Shown in pieces: positions 1-5,575 of a DNA stretch of 9,253 nucleotides (position 1 is the stretch's first letter; each line of letters starts with the position of its first letter). Source of the stretch: Caldithrix sp. (lineage in GTDB: Bacteria; Zhuqueibacterota; Zhuqueibacteria; Oceanimicrobiales; Oceanimicrobiaceae); NCBI GenBank assembly GCA_004357015.1, contig SMXE01000183.1, positions 1-9,253 of the forward strand, read 5' to 3'. A model generated the notes under the pieces. The model had not been told where the DNA came from, made no database searches, and saw nothing but the letters and a program-made list of their open reading frames with translations. A program made the position numbers and the translations under genes.

Positions 1-2
1 AT

Positions 3-161
3 GCCTACCGGCATTTGAAGCTGACCTCAAAAGCGGAAGAAGTCAGACGGACGATCAGCGACCTCGCAGGAAACGGTAGCGCAGATAGTGAAGTCGTCCA
101 CATCGTGGAGCAGAAAAAGGTGAACACGCGTAATTCTGTGACCGGTGTACAGCATAGTTGA
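3..161 (+). CDS. C-terminal end of an unrecognised protein (5' truncated by window edge)
   Basis: Frame 3 is open from the first base of the window to a TGA at 159-161, giving 52 residues without a start. The other two forward frames close early: frame 1 stops after five codons and frame 2 near base 93. The peptide is hydrophilic and charged. A probable helix (LTSKAEEVRRTISDLAG) is followed by an EVVHIVEQKKV stretch and a polar tail. I do not recognise the family. A regulatory or repeat-protein tail is possible, but nothing in the visible part shows it. It ends only 7 bp before the inverted-repeat element at 169, so the element may have inserted just past this gene's stop codon. Confidence 0.5.
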   Translation, partial: AYRHLKLTSKAEEVRRTISDLAGNGSADSEVVHIVEQKKVNTRNSVTGVQHS

Positions 162-168
162 CGCGAAA

Positions 169-203
169 GGTAACTATTCAGCTATTGGCATATAGCTGTT
201 GGC
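169..203 (+). repeat. Left terminal inverted repeat arm, with an internal direct repeat
   Basis: This arm contains the two blocks that pair with the right arm (169-183 and 194-203). It also carries an internal direct repeat: AGCTATTGGC at 180-189 and AGCTGTTGGC at 194-203 differ at one position and lie 14 nt apart. The extra 10 nt between the blocks, absent from the right arm, may have arisen by duplication of this unit. Confidence 0.75.
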
Positions 204-214
204 CATTGTCATAA

Positions 215-397
215 ATTGGTTTCAAACGGTTCCTGAAAATAGCTTTGGGTTCATCGTTTGAGTTGGAAACTCAATTGAGCATCATCGAAGAACCATCTAT
301 CATCTCAGACGAAGGTATAAAAGTGATTTTGGATCAGTTAAACAAAGAACAAAAGTTGACAAATAACCTTATCCGGAAGCTCAAAGCCAACAGCTAA
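215..397 (+). pseudogene. Truncated four-helix-bundle protein (23S rRNA IVS / S23 family), C-terminal half
   Basis: After an in-frame TAA at 212-214 the frame is open for 60 codons to the TAA at 395-397. The peptide starts IGFKRFLKIALGSSFELE, continues TQLSII, and ends KLKANS. The block FLKIALGSSFELETQL matches, from memory, the conserved helix-3 region of the four-helix-bundle / S23 family, whose members usually have about 115-125 residues. The N-terminal half, including the usual motif around a Ser-Ile-Pro-x-Asn-Ile-Ala-Glu-Gly loop, is missing: only about 10 bases separate the left repeat from this fragment. There is no in-frame ATG near the beginning and no ribosome-binding site, so I call it a decayed gene. 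Family assignment rests on motif recognition, not an alignment. Confidence 0.7.
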
Positions 398-413
398 AAG
401 CTGAATAGTTACC
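386..413 (-). repeat. Right terminal inverted repeat arm
   Basis: GCCAACAGCT (386-395), AAA, then AGCTGAATAGTTACC (399-413) is the inverse complement of the left arm. The arm overlaps the last codons and the TAA (395-397) of the four-helix-bundle remnant, so coding and repeat functions share sequence. That suggests gene and repeat travel as one unit. Confidence 0.75.
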
Positions 414-437
414 CCGAAAAAGGCCGGAATACTGAAC

Positions 438-444
438 AGGTGAG
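438..444 (+). promoter_or_regulatory. Ribosome-binding site that decides the start at 451
   Basis: AGGTGAG at 438-444 directly abuts the ATG at 445 but lies about 6 nt from the ATG at 451. The normal spacing favours 451. Confidence 0.5.
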
Positions 445-450
445 ATGACG

Positions 451-732
451 ATGAATATGTGCCCAAGATGCGGTAAAACACACAAACCGGAAGACCGATT
501 CTGTGGCTTCTGCGGCTGCAATGTCACTGTGCAAAATATGAGTAATTTTGTGACCAAACCCGCGATGAAGCTCAGCGACATACAATTTGATCTCGCGATT
601 CTCTATTTTAAAGAGGAAAAATACGCCGAGTCTGTCGAGGTTTTTCAAAAGTTGCTGAAGGAGCACCCGGATAATCTTCAGGTAATCGATATGCTGCAAA
701 GAGCGCAGGTAGCGCTCGGTGAATTAAGATGA
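451..732 (+). CDS. Small zinc-ribbon protein with TPR-like helical tail
   Basis: The 93-residue product begins with a zinc ribbon: CPRC at residues 4-7 and CGFC at 18-21 give four cysteines suited to one zinc ion. From about residue 40 to the end the sequence is helical and TPR-like, with the pattern Y-F-K-E-E-K-Y-A-E-S-V followed by F-Q-K-L-L-K-E-H-P-D-N typical of one TPR hairpin and the start of a second. No signal peptide or membrane segment is visible, so it should be cytoplasmic. An ATG six bases upstream (445) is in frame, but AGGTGAG is correctly spaced for 451. The gene is followed after 26 bp by a second zinc-ribbon gene on the same strand, so the two are probably co-transcribed. 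Function is unknown; the architecture suggests a protein-protein adaptor. Confidence 0.8.
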   Translation: MNMCPRCGKTHKPEDRFCGFCGCNVTVQNMSNFVTKPAMKLSDIQFDLAILYFKEEKYAESVEVFQKLLKEHPDNLQVIDMLQRAQVALGELR

Positions 733-748
733 ACCCTGACTGCCGGTG

Positions 749-754
749 AAGGAG
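749..754 (+). promoter_or_regulatory. Strong Shine-Dalgarno site for the FHA gene
   Basis: AAGGAG at 749-754 lies 4 nt before the ATG at 759, a near-consensus site that fixes this start. Confidence 0.7.
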
Positions 755-758
755 AACC

Positions 759-1157
759 ATGGACCAGAAGATTTGCTCATCCTGTAATCACGAAAATTCC
801 AGCAAAAATTATTTTTGCACGCAATGTGGTTCCAAGCTGGTGGTTGATAATGAGATCCGACCCCGCCTTTCGGTCCTGTTTGGCGAGCCGCGGGGCGCTA
901 TTTTCCTGCTTCGAAAGGGGCGAAATACCATCGGCCATGATTGTGGCAACACAATCATTTTGGGAGATGAGCACATTTCGAACAAGCACGCAGCCATCGT
1001 GTTTAAGCAAGATCAGTACTGGATCGAAGATCGCTCCAGCAAGAACAGCGTCTACTTGAACGGCGACAGAATAACGGAACCTTCACGCTTGCTTCATGGC
1101 AGCGTCCTAAAGCTGGGGCAAACCATTCTCAGATTTGAAAACGGCGGACAAAGTTAG
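759..1157 (+). CDS. Zinc-ribbon / FHA domain protein
   Basis: This 132-residue protein has an N-terminal zinc ribbon (CSSC at residues 6-9, CTQC at 20-23) joined to an FHA domain at about residues 36-128. FHA domains usually bind phosphothreonine peptides and link Ser/Thr kinases to partners. Visible landmarks are R-N-T-I-G (55-59), the I-S-N-K-H-A segment (73-78) in place of the usual S-R-x-H, and Y-L-N-G (99-102) preceded by S-S-K-N-S. The arginine that normally follows the Ile-Gly, a key binding residue, is His60 here, so binding may be altered or lost. Start is supported by AAGGAG at 749-754. No signal peptide or membrane segment is seen. It sits between the other zinc-ribbon gene and the transporter operon; the partner kinase is not in the window. 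Confidence 0.9.
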   Translation: MDQKICSSCNHENSSKNYFCTQCGSKLVVDNEIRPRLSVLFGEPRGAIFLLRKGRNTIGHDCGNTIILGDEHISNKHAAIVFKQDQYWIEDRSSKNSVYLNGDRITEPSRLLHGSVLKLGQTILRFENGGQS

Positions 1158-1197
1158 TCCCCGCATTTTGACCACTAAAGTGAATTTTATAAAAATA

Positions 1198-2799
1198 ATG
1201 AAAAAACGACTGCTTTCTTTTGTTCTCGGACTGAGTGTTTGTGTTTATCTGATAACGTGGCCCGATTCAGGACTTGCTGGTGAGCATTCCAGAGACACAC
1301 ATGCGAACTACGGTGGCACGCTCATTATCGGAATCCCCGGCGTCGATACGTTCAATCCGCTTTTCAGCGAATCGGCCTTCTCGCAAGAGATTGCCCACCT
1401 GATGCTCCTGGGGCTGGCTGATCTGAATGAAAATTCCGAATTCGCTCCGGAGCTGGCGGAGTCGTGGGAGAGCTCTGCCGATTATTTGACCCTGACCTAT
1501 CATTTGCGCAAAGACGCTGTCTGGGCCGACGGGGTCCCGATTACGGCGGAGGACGTGACGTTCACCTGGGATGTGCTCATGGACACCACGGTGGCAAGTC
1601 CGCGGCAAGGTGCGGCGGAATATATTAAGCGCGTGGTTGCCGAAGATAAATACACGGTTCGCTTCGAATTTACCGTGGCCTATCCGGACCAAATGTTTGA
1701 TACGGCCGGAGAGATCTTGCCGAAACATATTCTGCAGAATATCGATAGAAAGACGCTGCGGGGCGACGGCTTCGGCCGAAATCCGCTTTCATCCGGCCCG
1801 TTCGTGCTCAAGAAATGGGTCAGCCAGCAATATATCGAATTGGCACCCAACCCGCGCTACTTTGGTGGCCGGCCATTTCTGGATCGTGTGATCTTCAAGA
1901 TCGTACCCGATAACACTAATCTCTCGTTGCAGTTGCAAACCGGCGAAGTGGACATGATGATCGGCGTTCCGCCCGCTGAGGTGAGCGGGTTGCGCCAAAC
2001 GAATCCCGATCTCACAATCTATCCTGTGTCAGGCCGCGTTTACTACTACATCGGTTACAACAACGCCAATCCCCTGTTCGCAGACAAACGGGTCCGGCAG
2101 GCGCTGACCATGGCCATCGACCGGCAGGGAATCATCGACGCTTTTCTATACGGATTTGGCAAGCCTTGCCGCGGGCCCTTGCCACCCATGCTGAAGTGGC
2201 TGCACGCCGAACAGAACGAGAAGTTCCCGTTCAACTCAGCAAGAGCGAAAGAAATGCTCAAGCAGCAGGGCTGGTTCGACCATGACGGGGACGGTTGGCT
2301 GGACAAGGACGGAAAGAACTTCGCGTTTACCATTAAAACCAATGCCGGCAATCAGCTTCGCTCCGATATCGCCATCATCGTGCAGGATCAACTTCGCAGG
2401 ATCGGCATTAAAGTGGAGATTGCAACCATCGAGTGGAGTTCGCTGATGGATGCTCTGCGCGCCGGGGACTTTGAGGCGTACATGGGCGGATGGAGCACAT
2501 CATTCAACGTCGACCCGACACCCATTTTTCACTCCGCTTCAACCGGGCTTTTTAACTTTGTCAGCTATGCCAATCCCGAAGTGGACAAGCTGATCGAGAC
2601 TGGCCGCGAAGAGCTGCACCGGGAAACGGCAGCCGGTATCTGGAGAAGAACGCAAGAACTGATATACGACGACCAACCGTACACCTTTTTATTCTGGAAA
2701 GTCAGAGTCGTGGCGGTCAATCAGAAATTCAAGAACGTGACGCCGTTGCCGCTGAGCGCGCTTTATGATCTGGAAAAATGGCACCTGCAATCCAATTAG
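1198..2799 (+). CDS. ABC transporter substrate-binding protein, family 5 (oligopeptide/dipeptide/nickel, DppA/OppA type)
   Basis: This periplasmic solute receptor of 533 residues is close to the usual 500-550 for solute-binding family 5. The signal peptide is clear: MKKR, then a hydrophobic core at about 5-20, with likely cleavage after Gly-Leu-Ala27. There is no lipobox, so I expect a free periplasmic protein, not a lipoprotein. The mature part starts with the family-typical G-G-T-L-I-I-G, then F-A-P-E-L-A-E-S-W-E and a W-A-D-G-V-P-I-T-A-E-D-V-T-F-T-W block. DHDGDGWLD at about 361-369 is a calcium-loop-like Asp/Gly motif often seen in this family. The frame extends upstream to a TTG at 1135, inside the FHA gene, but only the ATG at 1198 puts the signal peptide at the N-terminus. 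No good Shine-Dalgarno precedes it. First gene of the importer; the exact ligand cannot be told from sequence. Confidence 0.93.
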   Translation: MKKRLLSFVLGLSVCVYLITWPDSGLAGEHSRDTHANYGGTLIIGIPGVDTFNPLFSESAFSQEIAHLMLLGLADLNENSEFAPELAESWESSADYLTLTYHLRKDAVWADGVPITAEDVTFTWDVLMDTTVASPRQGAAEYIKRVVAEDKYTVRFEFTVAYPDQMFDTAGEILPKHILQNIDRKTLRGDGFGRNPLSSGPFVLKKWVSQQYIELAPNPRYFGGRPFLDRVIFKIVPDNTNLSLQLQTGEVDMMIGVPPAEVSGLRQTNPDLTIYPVSGRVYYYIGYNNANPLFADKRVRQALTMAIDRQGIIDAFLYGFGKPCRGPLPPMLKWLHAEQNEKFPFNSARAKEMLKQQGWFDHDGDGWLDKDGKNFAFTIKTNAGNQLRSDIAIIVQDQLRRIGIKVEIATIEWSSLMDALRAGDFEAYMGGWSTSFNVDPTPIFHSASTGLFNFVSYANPEVDKLIETGREELHRETAAGIWRRTQELIYDDQPYTFLFWKVRVVAVNQKFKNVTPLPLSALYDLEKWHLQSN

Positions 2800-2814
2800 T
2801 GGTGCCTGAGAAGA

Positions 2815-3654
2815 ATGGACGCTGCAGATATTCGAACGTCACGCCCTTTGCTGTGCGTAAATGACCTTTCGGTTGCCCTGCAGCGGCCTGGCAAATCCAT
2901 CCCTATTCTCCACAACATTTCGTTTGAACTCCGTGCAGGTGAGACACTGGCACTCATCGGCGCCTCCGGTTCCGGCAAGAGCATGACTGCTCTGGCTCTG
3001 CTGGATCTGCTTCCTAAACCGTTAGAGCGCACAGGCGGTGAAATCCGGTTTGCTGGCCGACAGATCTCAGGTGTCAGCGCGGGCAATTTAGCAGATTTGC
3101 GTGGCTGCGACATCGCGATGATTTTTCAGGATCCGGGCGCAGCGTTAAATCCGGTCTTTCGTGTCGGGGGTCAGATTGTGGATGTTATCAAGACGCACAT
3201 GAAATTGCCAACCCGGGCAGCAAAGGCGCGGACGTTTTATCTCTTGCGGCAGATGGGGTTTGCGGACCGGGATTCCATATACAATTCTTATCCGCACGAG
3301 CTGAGCGGTGGCATGGCGCAACGTGTCATGATCGCCATGGCCCTGAGTTGCAATCCCCGGCTCATTATTGCCGATGAACCTACTACCGCATTGGATGTGA
3401 CCACACAAGGGAAAATCCTCAAGCTGATTCTTGATTTGCAGCGTGCCAAAAAGTTCGCGCTTTTGCTGATAAGCCATGATTTGAGCCTGGTTGGTTCGCT
3501 GGCCGATTTTGTTGCGGTCCTGCAGTCGGGACGGGTGGTTGAAAGCGGTGCAGCCGCGCGCATCATGGCATCACCAGAACATCCGCACACGCGGGAGTTG
3601 GTGGATTCGGTTCTGCATATTTCAACCATGTTCCCACACGAAACAGACGCTTAA
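2815..3654 (+). CDS. ABC transporter ATP-binding protein, DppD/OppD type
   Basis: One of the two cytoplasmic ATPases that drive the importer. Motifs in order: Walker A GASGSGKS (residues 49-56), Q-loop in M-I-F-Q-D-P-G, signature LSGGMAQR (163-170), Walker B LIIADE (183-188) and H-loop His221. All residues needed for ATP hydrolysis are present. Near the end HPHTREL corresponds to the HPYT segment of this class. At 279 residues it is shorter than typical DppD/OppD (about 325-340) and lacks most of the C-terminal extension with its cysteine cluster; other members such as NikD are also short. The gene begins 15 bp after the binding-protein stop, with GAG at 2808-2810 and GGTG at 2801-2804 as weak ribosome-binding candidates. 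The next ATPase follows after 8 bp, so the two are surely co-transcribed. Confidence 0.93.
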   Translation: MDAADIRTSRPLLCVNDLSVALQRPGKSIPILHNISFELRAGETLALIGASGSGKSMTALALLDLLPKPLERTGGEIRFAGRQISGVSAGNLADLRGCDIAMIFQDPGAALNPVFRVGGQIVDVIKTHMKLPTRAAKARTFYLLRQMGFADRDSIYNSYPHELSGGMAQRVMIAMALSCNPRLIIADEPTTALDVTTQGKILKLILDLQRAKKFALLLISHDLSLVGSLADFVAVLQSGRVVESGAAARIMASPEHPHTRELVDSVLHISTMFPHETDA

Positions 3655-3662
3655 CATTCAAG

Positions 3663-4556
3663 ATGGCCTTGCTAAGAGTAGAAAACCTGACCAAGCGATT
3701 CGCGGCCCGGCACAGCATATTCGGAGGAGGATGTTCGCGAACGGTTGTAGAGGAAGTTTCGCTGGAAATTCGTGCCGGCGAATGTCTTGCGCTGGTTGGC
3801 GAAACCGGCAGCGGCAAAAGCACTTTGGGCAAGTGTCTTGTGAGGCTTCTGCGTGCGGATGCAGGCAGTATCGTTTACGACGGCAGGGACCTGTGTCGAT
3901 TGTCGGAGAAGGAGTTTCGCCCCTTGCGGCAGAAATTTCAGATGATATTTCAGAATCCGGCGCAGGCCCTTAATCCACGCCAGAGCGTCGCAGACTGTCT
4001 TGCCGAGGTTATGAAAGTTCATCGCCGCTGCTCCAACGGGGAGCTACCTCATCGGGTGAATGAGCTGCTTGTGCTGGTTGGTCTGAACGAGTCGTTTGCC
4101 GGCCGTTTGCCGCATGAGCTAAGTGGCGGCCAGCGGCAGCGTGTGGCCATCGCCCGTTCGCTCGCGGCCGAACCTGTTTTTGTCGTGGCCGACGAGCCGA
4201 CGTCGAGTCTGGATGCAGCCATAAAGCGGCAAATTCTCGATTTGCTGCAAGACCTCCGGCAACGGCTGGGGTTAACCGTGTTGTTGATTTCCCATGACCT
4301 GGCAGCCGTCGGCAGGATCGCCGACAGAATCGCAGTGATGCAGCACGGCAGGCTGGTGGAGGTCGCGCCGACAGAATCACTCTTCCGAGCGCCGTCGCAC
4401 CCCTACACACGTTTGTTGCTGGAGTCGGCTCTTCGTAATTTCAAAGTGGGGGGCGAAAACGTTACGGTTATAGATGAGCCGGGAGTGACGTGCCGCATTG
4501 TGCGTGAGGACCAGGTGGCAGAAGACCGGGATAGTAAATTTGTGGCGGGAGATTAG
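3663..4556 (+). CDS. ABC transporter ATP-binding protein, DppF/OppF type
   Basis: The second ATPase, expected to pair with the preceding subunit as a heterodimer under the two permeases. Motifs: Walker A GETGSGKST (residues 46-54), Q-loop in M-I-F-Q-N-P, signature LSGGQRQR (153-160), Walker B V-V-A-D-E (Asp177, Glu178), D-loop S-S-L-D and H-loop His211. All catalytic positions are intact. HPYTRLLLESAL near residue 245 is the usual start of the C-terminal extension, followed by about 40 residues with two Cys-free strands, then V-T-C-R-I-V. The 297 residues are somewhat shorter than the common 310-335. No convincing Shine-Dalgarno lies in the 8 bp after the previous stop, so translation may be coupled. 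Its TAG (4554-4556) directly abuts the next ATG. Confidence 0.93.
   Translation: MALLRVENLTKRFAARHSIFGGGCSRTVVEEVSLEIRAGECLALVGETGSGKSTLGKCLVRLLRADAGSIVYDGRDLCRLSEKEFRPLRQKFQMIFQNPAQALNPRQSVADCLAEVMKVHRRCSNGELPHRVNELLVLVGLNESFAGRLPHELSGGQRQRVAIARSLAAEPVFVVADEPTSSLDAAIKRQILDLLQDLRQRLGLTVLLISHDLAAVGRIADRIAVMQHGRLVEVAPTESLFRAPSHPYTRLLLESALRNFKVGGENVTVIDEPGVTCRIVREDQVAEDRDSKFVAGD
4547..4551 (+). promoter_or_regulatory. Shine-Dalgarno site for permease B inside the ATPase gene
   Basis: GGGAG at 4547-4551 lies 5 nt before the ATG at 4557 and within the last codons of the upstream gene. The arrangement fits translational coupling of ATPase F and permease B. Confidence 0.6.
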
Positions 4557-5516
4557 ATGATTACGTATTTGGCAAAACGTATTGGCATTTCGCTCTTCAT
4601 CGTCTTTGGCGTTCTTAGTCTGAGCTTCGCGCTGATTCACATGGCGCCGGGCGACCCATCCTCACTCTACATCCGGCCCGACATCGACCCGCAGACCATG
4701 GCCAGTCTGAGAAGCCAGATGGGGCTTGACCAGCCAATCTGGCGGCAATATGTGCTGTGGATTCAGCAGGTCTGTTCAGGGAACTTCGGGATCTCATTTT
4801 CGCAACAACGGCCGGTTGCGGAAATCCTCGCTGAGGCCATCCCGAACACGCTGCAACTTACTGTGGCCGCTTTTTTGATACAACTGGTGCTCGGTACGCT
4901 TCTTGGCGTGCTAACCGCCATAAAACACAACACGAAGCTCGACTTTTCCATCAGCTCTTTTCTGCTCTTTTTGTACTCGATGCCCGGCTTCTGGTTAGCG
5001 CTCATGGCTGTGCTGGTTTTTTCACTGAAGCTGGGTTGGCTGCCTTCCAGCCAGATGCAATCATTGCAAATAGCCGATGGCGCCTGGGCGCAATTGACCG
5101 ACCGTTTGCGTCATTTGATCCTGCCGGCCGGGGTGTTGGCTGCACCTTTTGTCGCACACACGGCTCGATTCATCCGTGGCAGTTTATCTGAGGTATTGCA
5201 GCAAGACTATATTCGCACGGCGTATGCATTTGGTATCCCGGCAAGGAAAGTTCTGTTTAAGTATGCACTGAAAAATGCTGTGCTGCCGCTCGCCTCGCTG
5301 TTTGGCTTTTATTTGCCATTTCTGCTGGGCGGCGCCGTCATCACCGAGTACATATTCGCGTGGCCGGGTTTTGGCAGGATAACCGTTAATGCCATTTTCG
5401 CTCACGACTTTCCTATGATCCTGGCTGGCAATTTCATCGCGGCACTGGCGGTGGTTATTGGAAATTTGATTTCTGATTTGGTCAGTAAAGCGGTCGATCC
5501 GCGCATCAGAGGGTGA
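4557..5516 (+). CDS. ABC transporter permease, DppB/OppB type
   Basis: Inner-membrane permease of 319 residues, normal for the DppB/OppB family (about 306-340). The N-terminus shows the family pattern: a first membrane helix at about 8-28 ending in I-H-M-A-P-G-D-P, then a periplasmic part with M-G-L-D-Q-P and G-N-F-G-I-S-F. Further hydrophobic segments lie near residues 95-125, 132-160, 185-205, 240-265 and 285-310. The cytoplasmic EAA-type loop that contacts the ATPases is at about 218-245 (Y-I-R-T-A-Y-A-F-G-I-P, then Y-A-L-K-N-A-V-L-P). The ATG directly abuts the stop of ATPase F and has GGGAG 5 nt upstream. Its TGA at 5514-5516 overlaps a GTG at 5513 that opens the frame crossing the downstream repeat array. 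Confidence 0.94.
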   Translation: MITYLAKRIGISLFIVFGVLSLSFALIHMAPGDPSSLYIRPDIDPQTMASLRSQMGLDQPIWRQYVLWIQQVCSGNFGISFSQQRPVAEILAEAIPNTLQLTVAAFLIQLVLGTLLGVLTAIKHNTKLDFSISSFLLFLYSMPGFWLALMAVLVFSLKLGWLPSSQMQSLQIADGAWAQLTDRLRHLILPAGVLAAPFVAHTARFIRGSLSEVLQQDYIRTAYAFGIPARKVLFKYALKNAVLPLASLFGFYLPFLLGGAVITEYIFAWPGFGRITVNAIFAHDFPMILAGNFIAALAVVIGNLISDLVSKAVDPRIRG

Positions 5517-5540
5517 GGTGGAAATTTGACTCAAAGTTTG

Positions 5541-5575
5541 AAGATGGAGGATGGATGATGAAAGATGGGGAGGAA
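5541..5575 (+). other. Purine-rich ATG cluster ahead of permease C
   Basis: This stretch is almost only A, G and T and repeats GGATG/GATG units. ATGs at 5544, 5551, 5555, 5558 and 5565 cover all three frames, and GGAGG at 5546-5550 and GGGGAGG at 5567-5573 resemble ribosome-binding sites. It links the end of permease B to the 8-bp array and seems to belong to the same repeat module rather than to ordinary permease sequence. Confidence 0.5.

Larger units (their letters stand above)
169..413 (+). mobile_element. Small IVS-like element with long terminal inverted repeats around a four-helix-bundle gene remnant
   Basis: The 15 bases at 169-183 (GGTAACTATTCAGCT) are the exact reverse complement of 399-413. 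The 10 bases at 194-203 (AGCTGTTGGC) are the exact reverse complement of 386-395. The arms are thus two perfect blocks, separated by 10 nt on the left and 3 nt on the right. They bound about 245 bp holding the C-terminal half of an S23/IVS-type four-helix-bundle gene. A transcript could fold into one long stalk, as 23S rRNA intervening sequences do. A 5-bp direct repeat CGAAA flanks it (164-168 and 415-419, with one extra C at 414) and might be a target duplication, but 5 bp is weak evidence. No transposase is present, so any movement would need help in trans. That it is mobile is inference from the structure. Confidence 0.55.

Noticed and set aside
184..203. Sigma-54 promoter suggested by TTGGCATATAGCTGTTGGC
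   Set aside because: The GG is not followed by GC at the required 10-nt spacing, and the bases belong to the left inverted-repeat arm.
409..699. 96-codon open frame on the - strand opposite the first zinc-ribbon gene
   Set aside because: The + strand product has two CxxC pairs and a TPR-like pattern with a spaced ribosome-binding site; the - strand frame has none.
1135..1197. Upstream extension of the binding protein from a TTG at 1135
   Set aside because: It would overlap the FHA gene and put 21 polar residues in front of a clear signal peptide beginning at ATG 1198.
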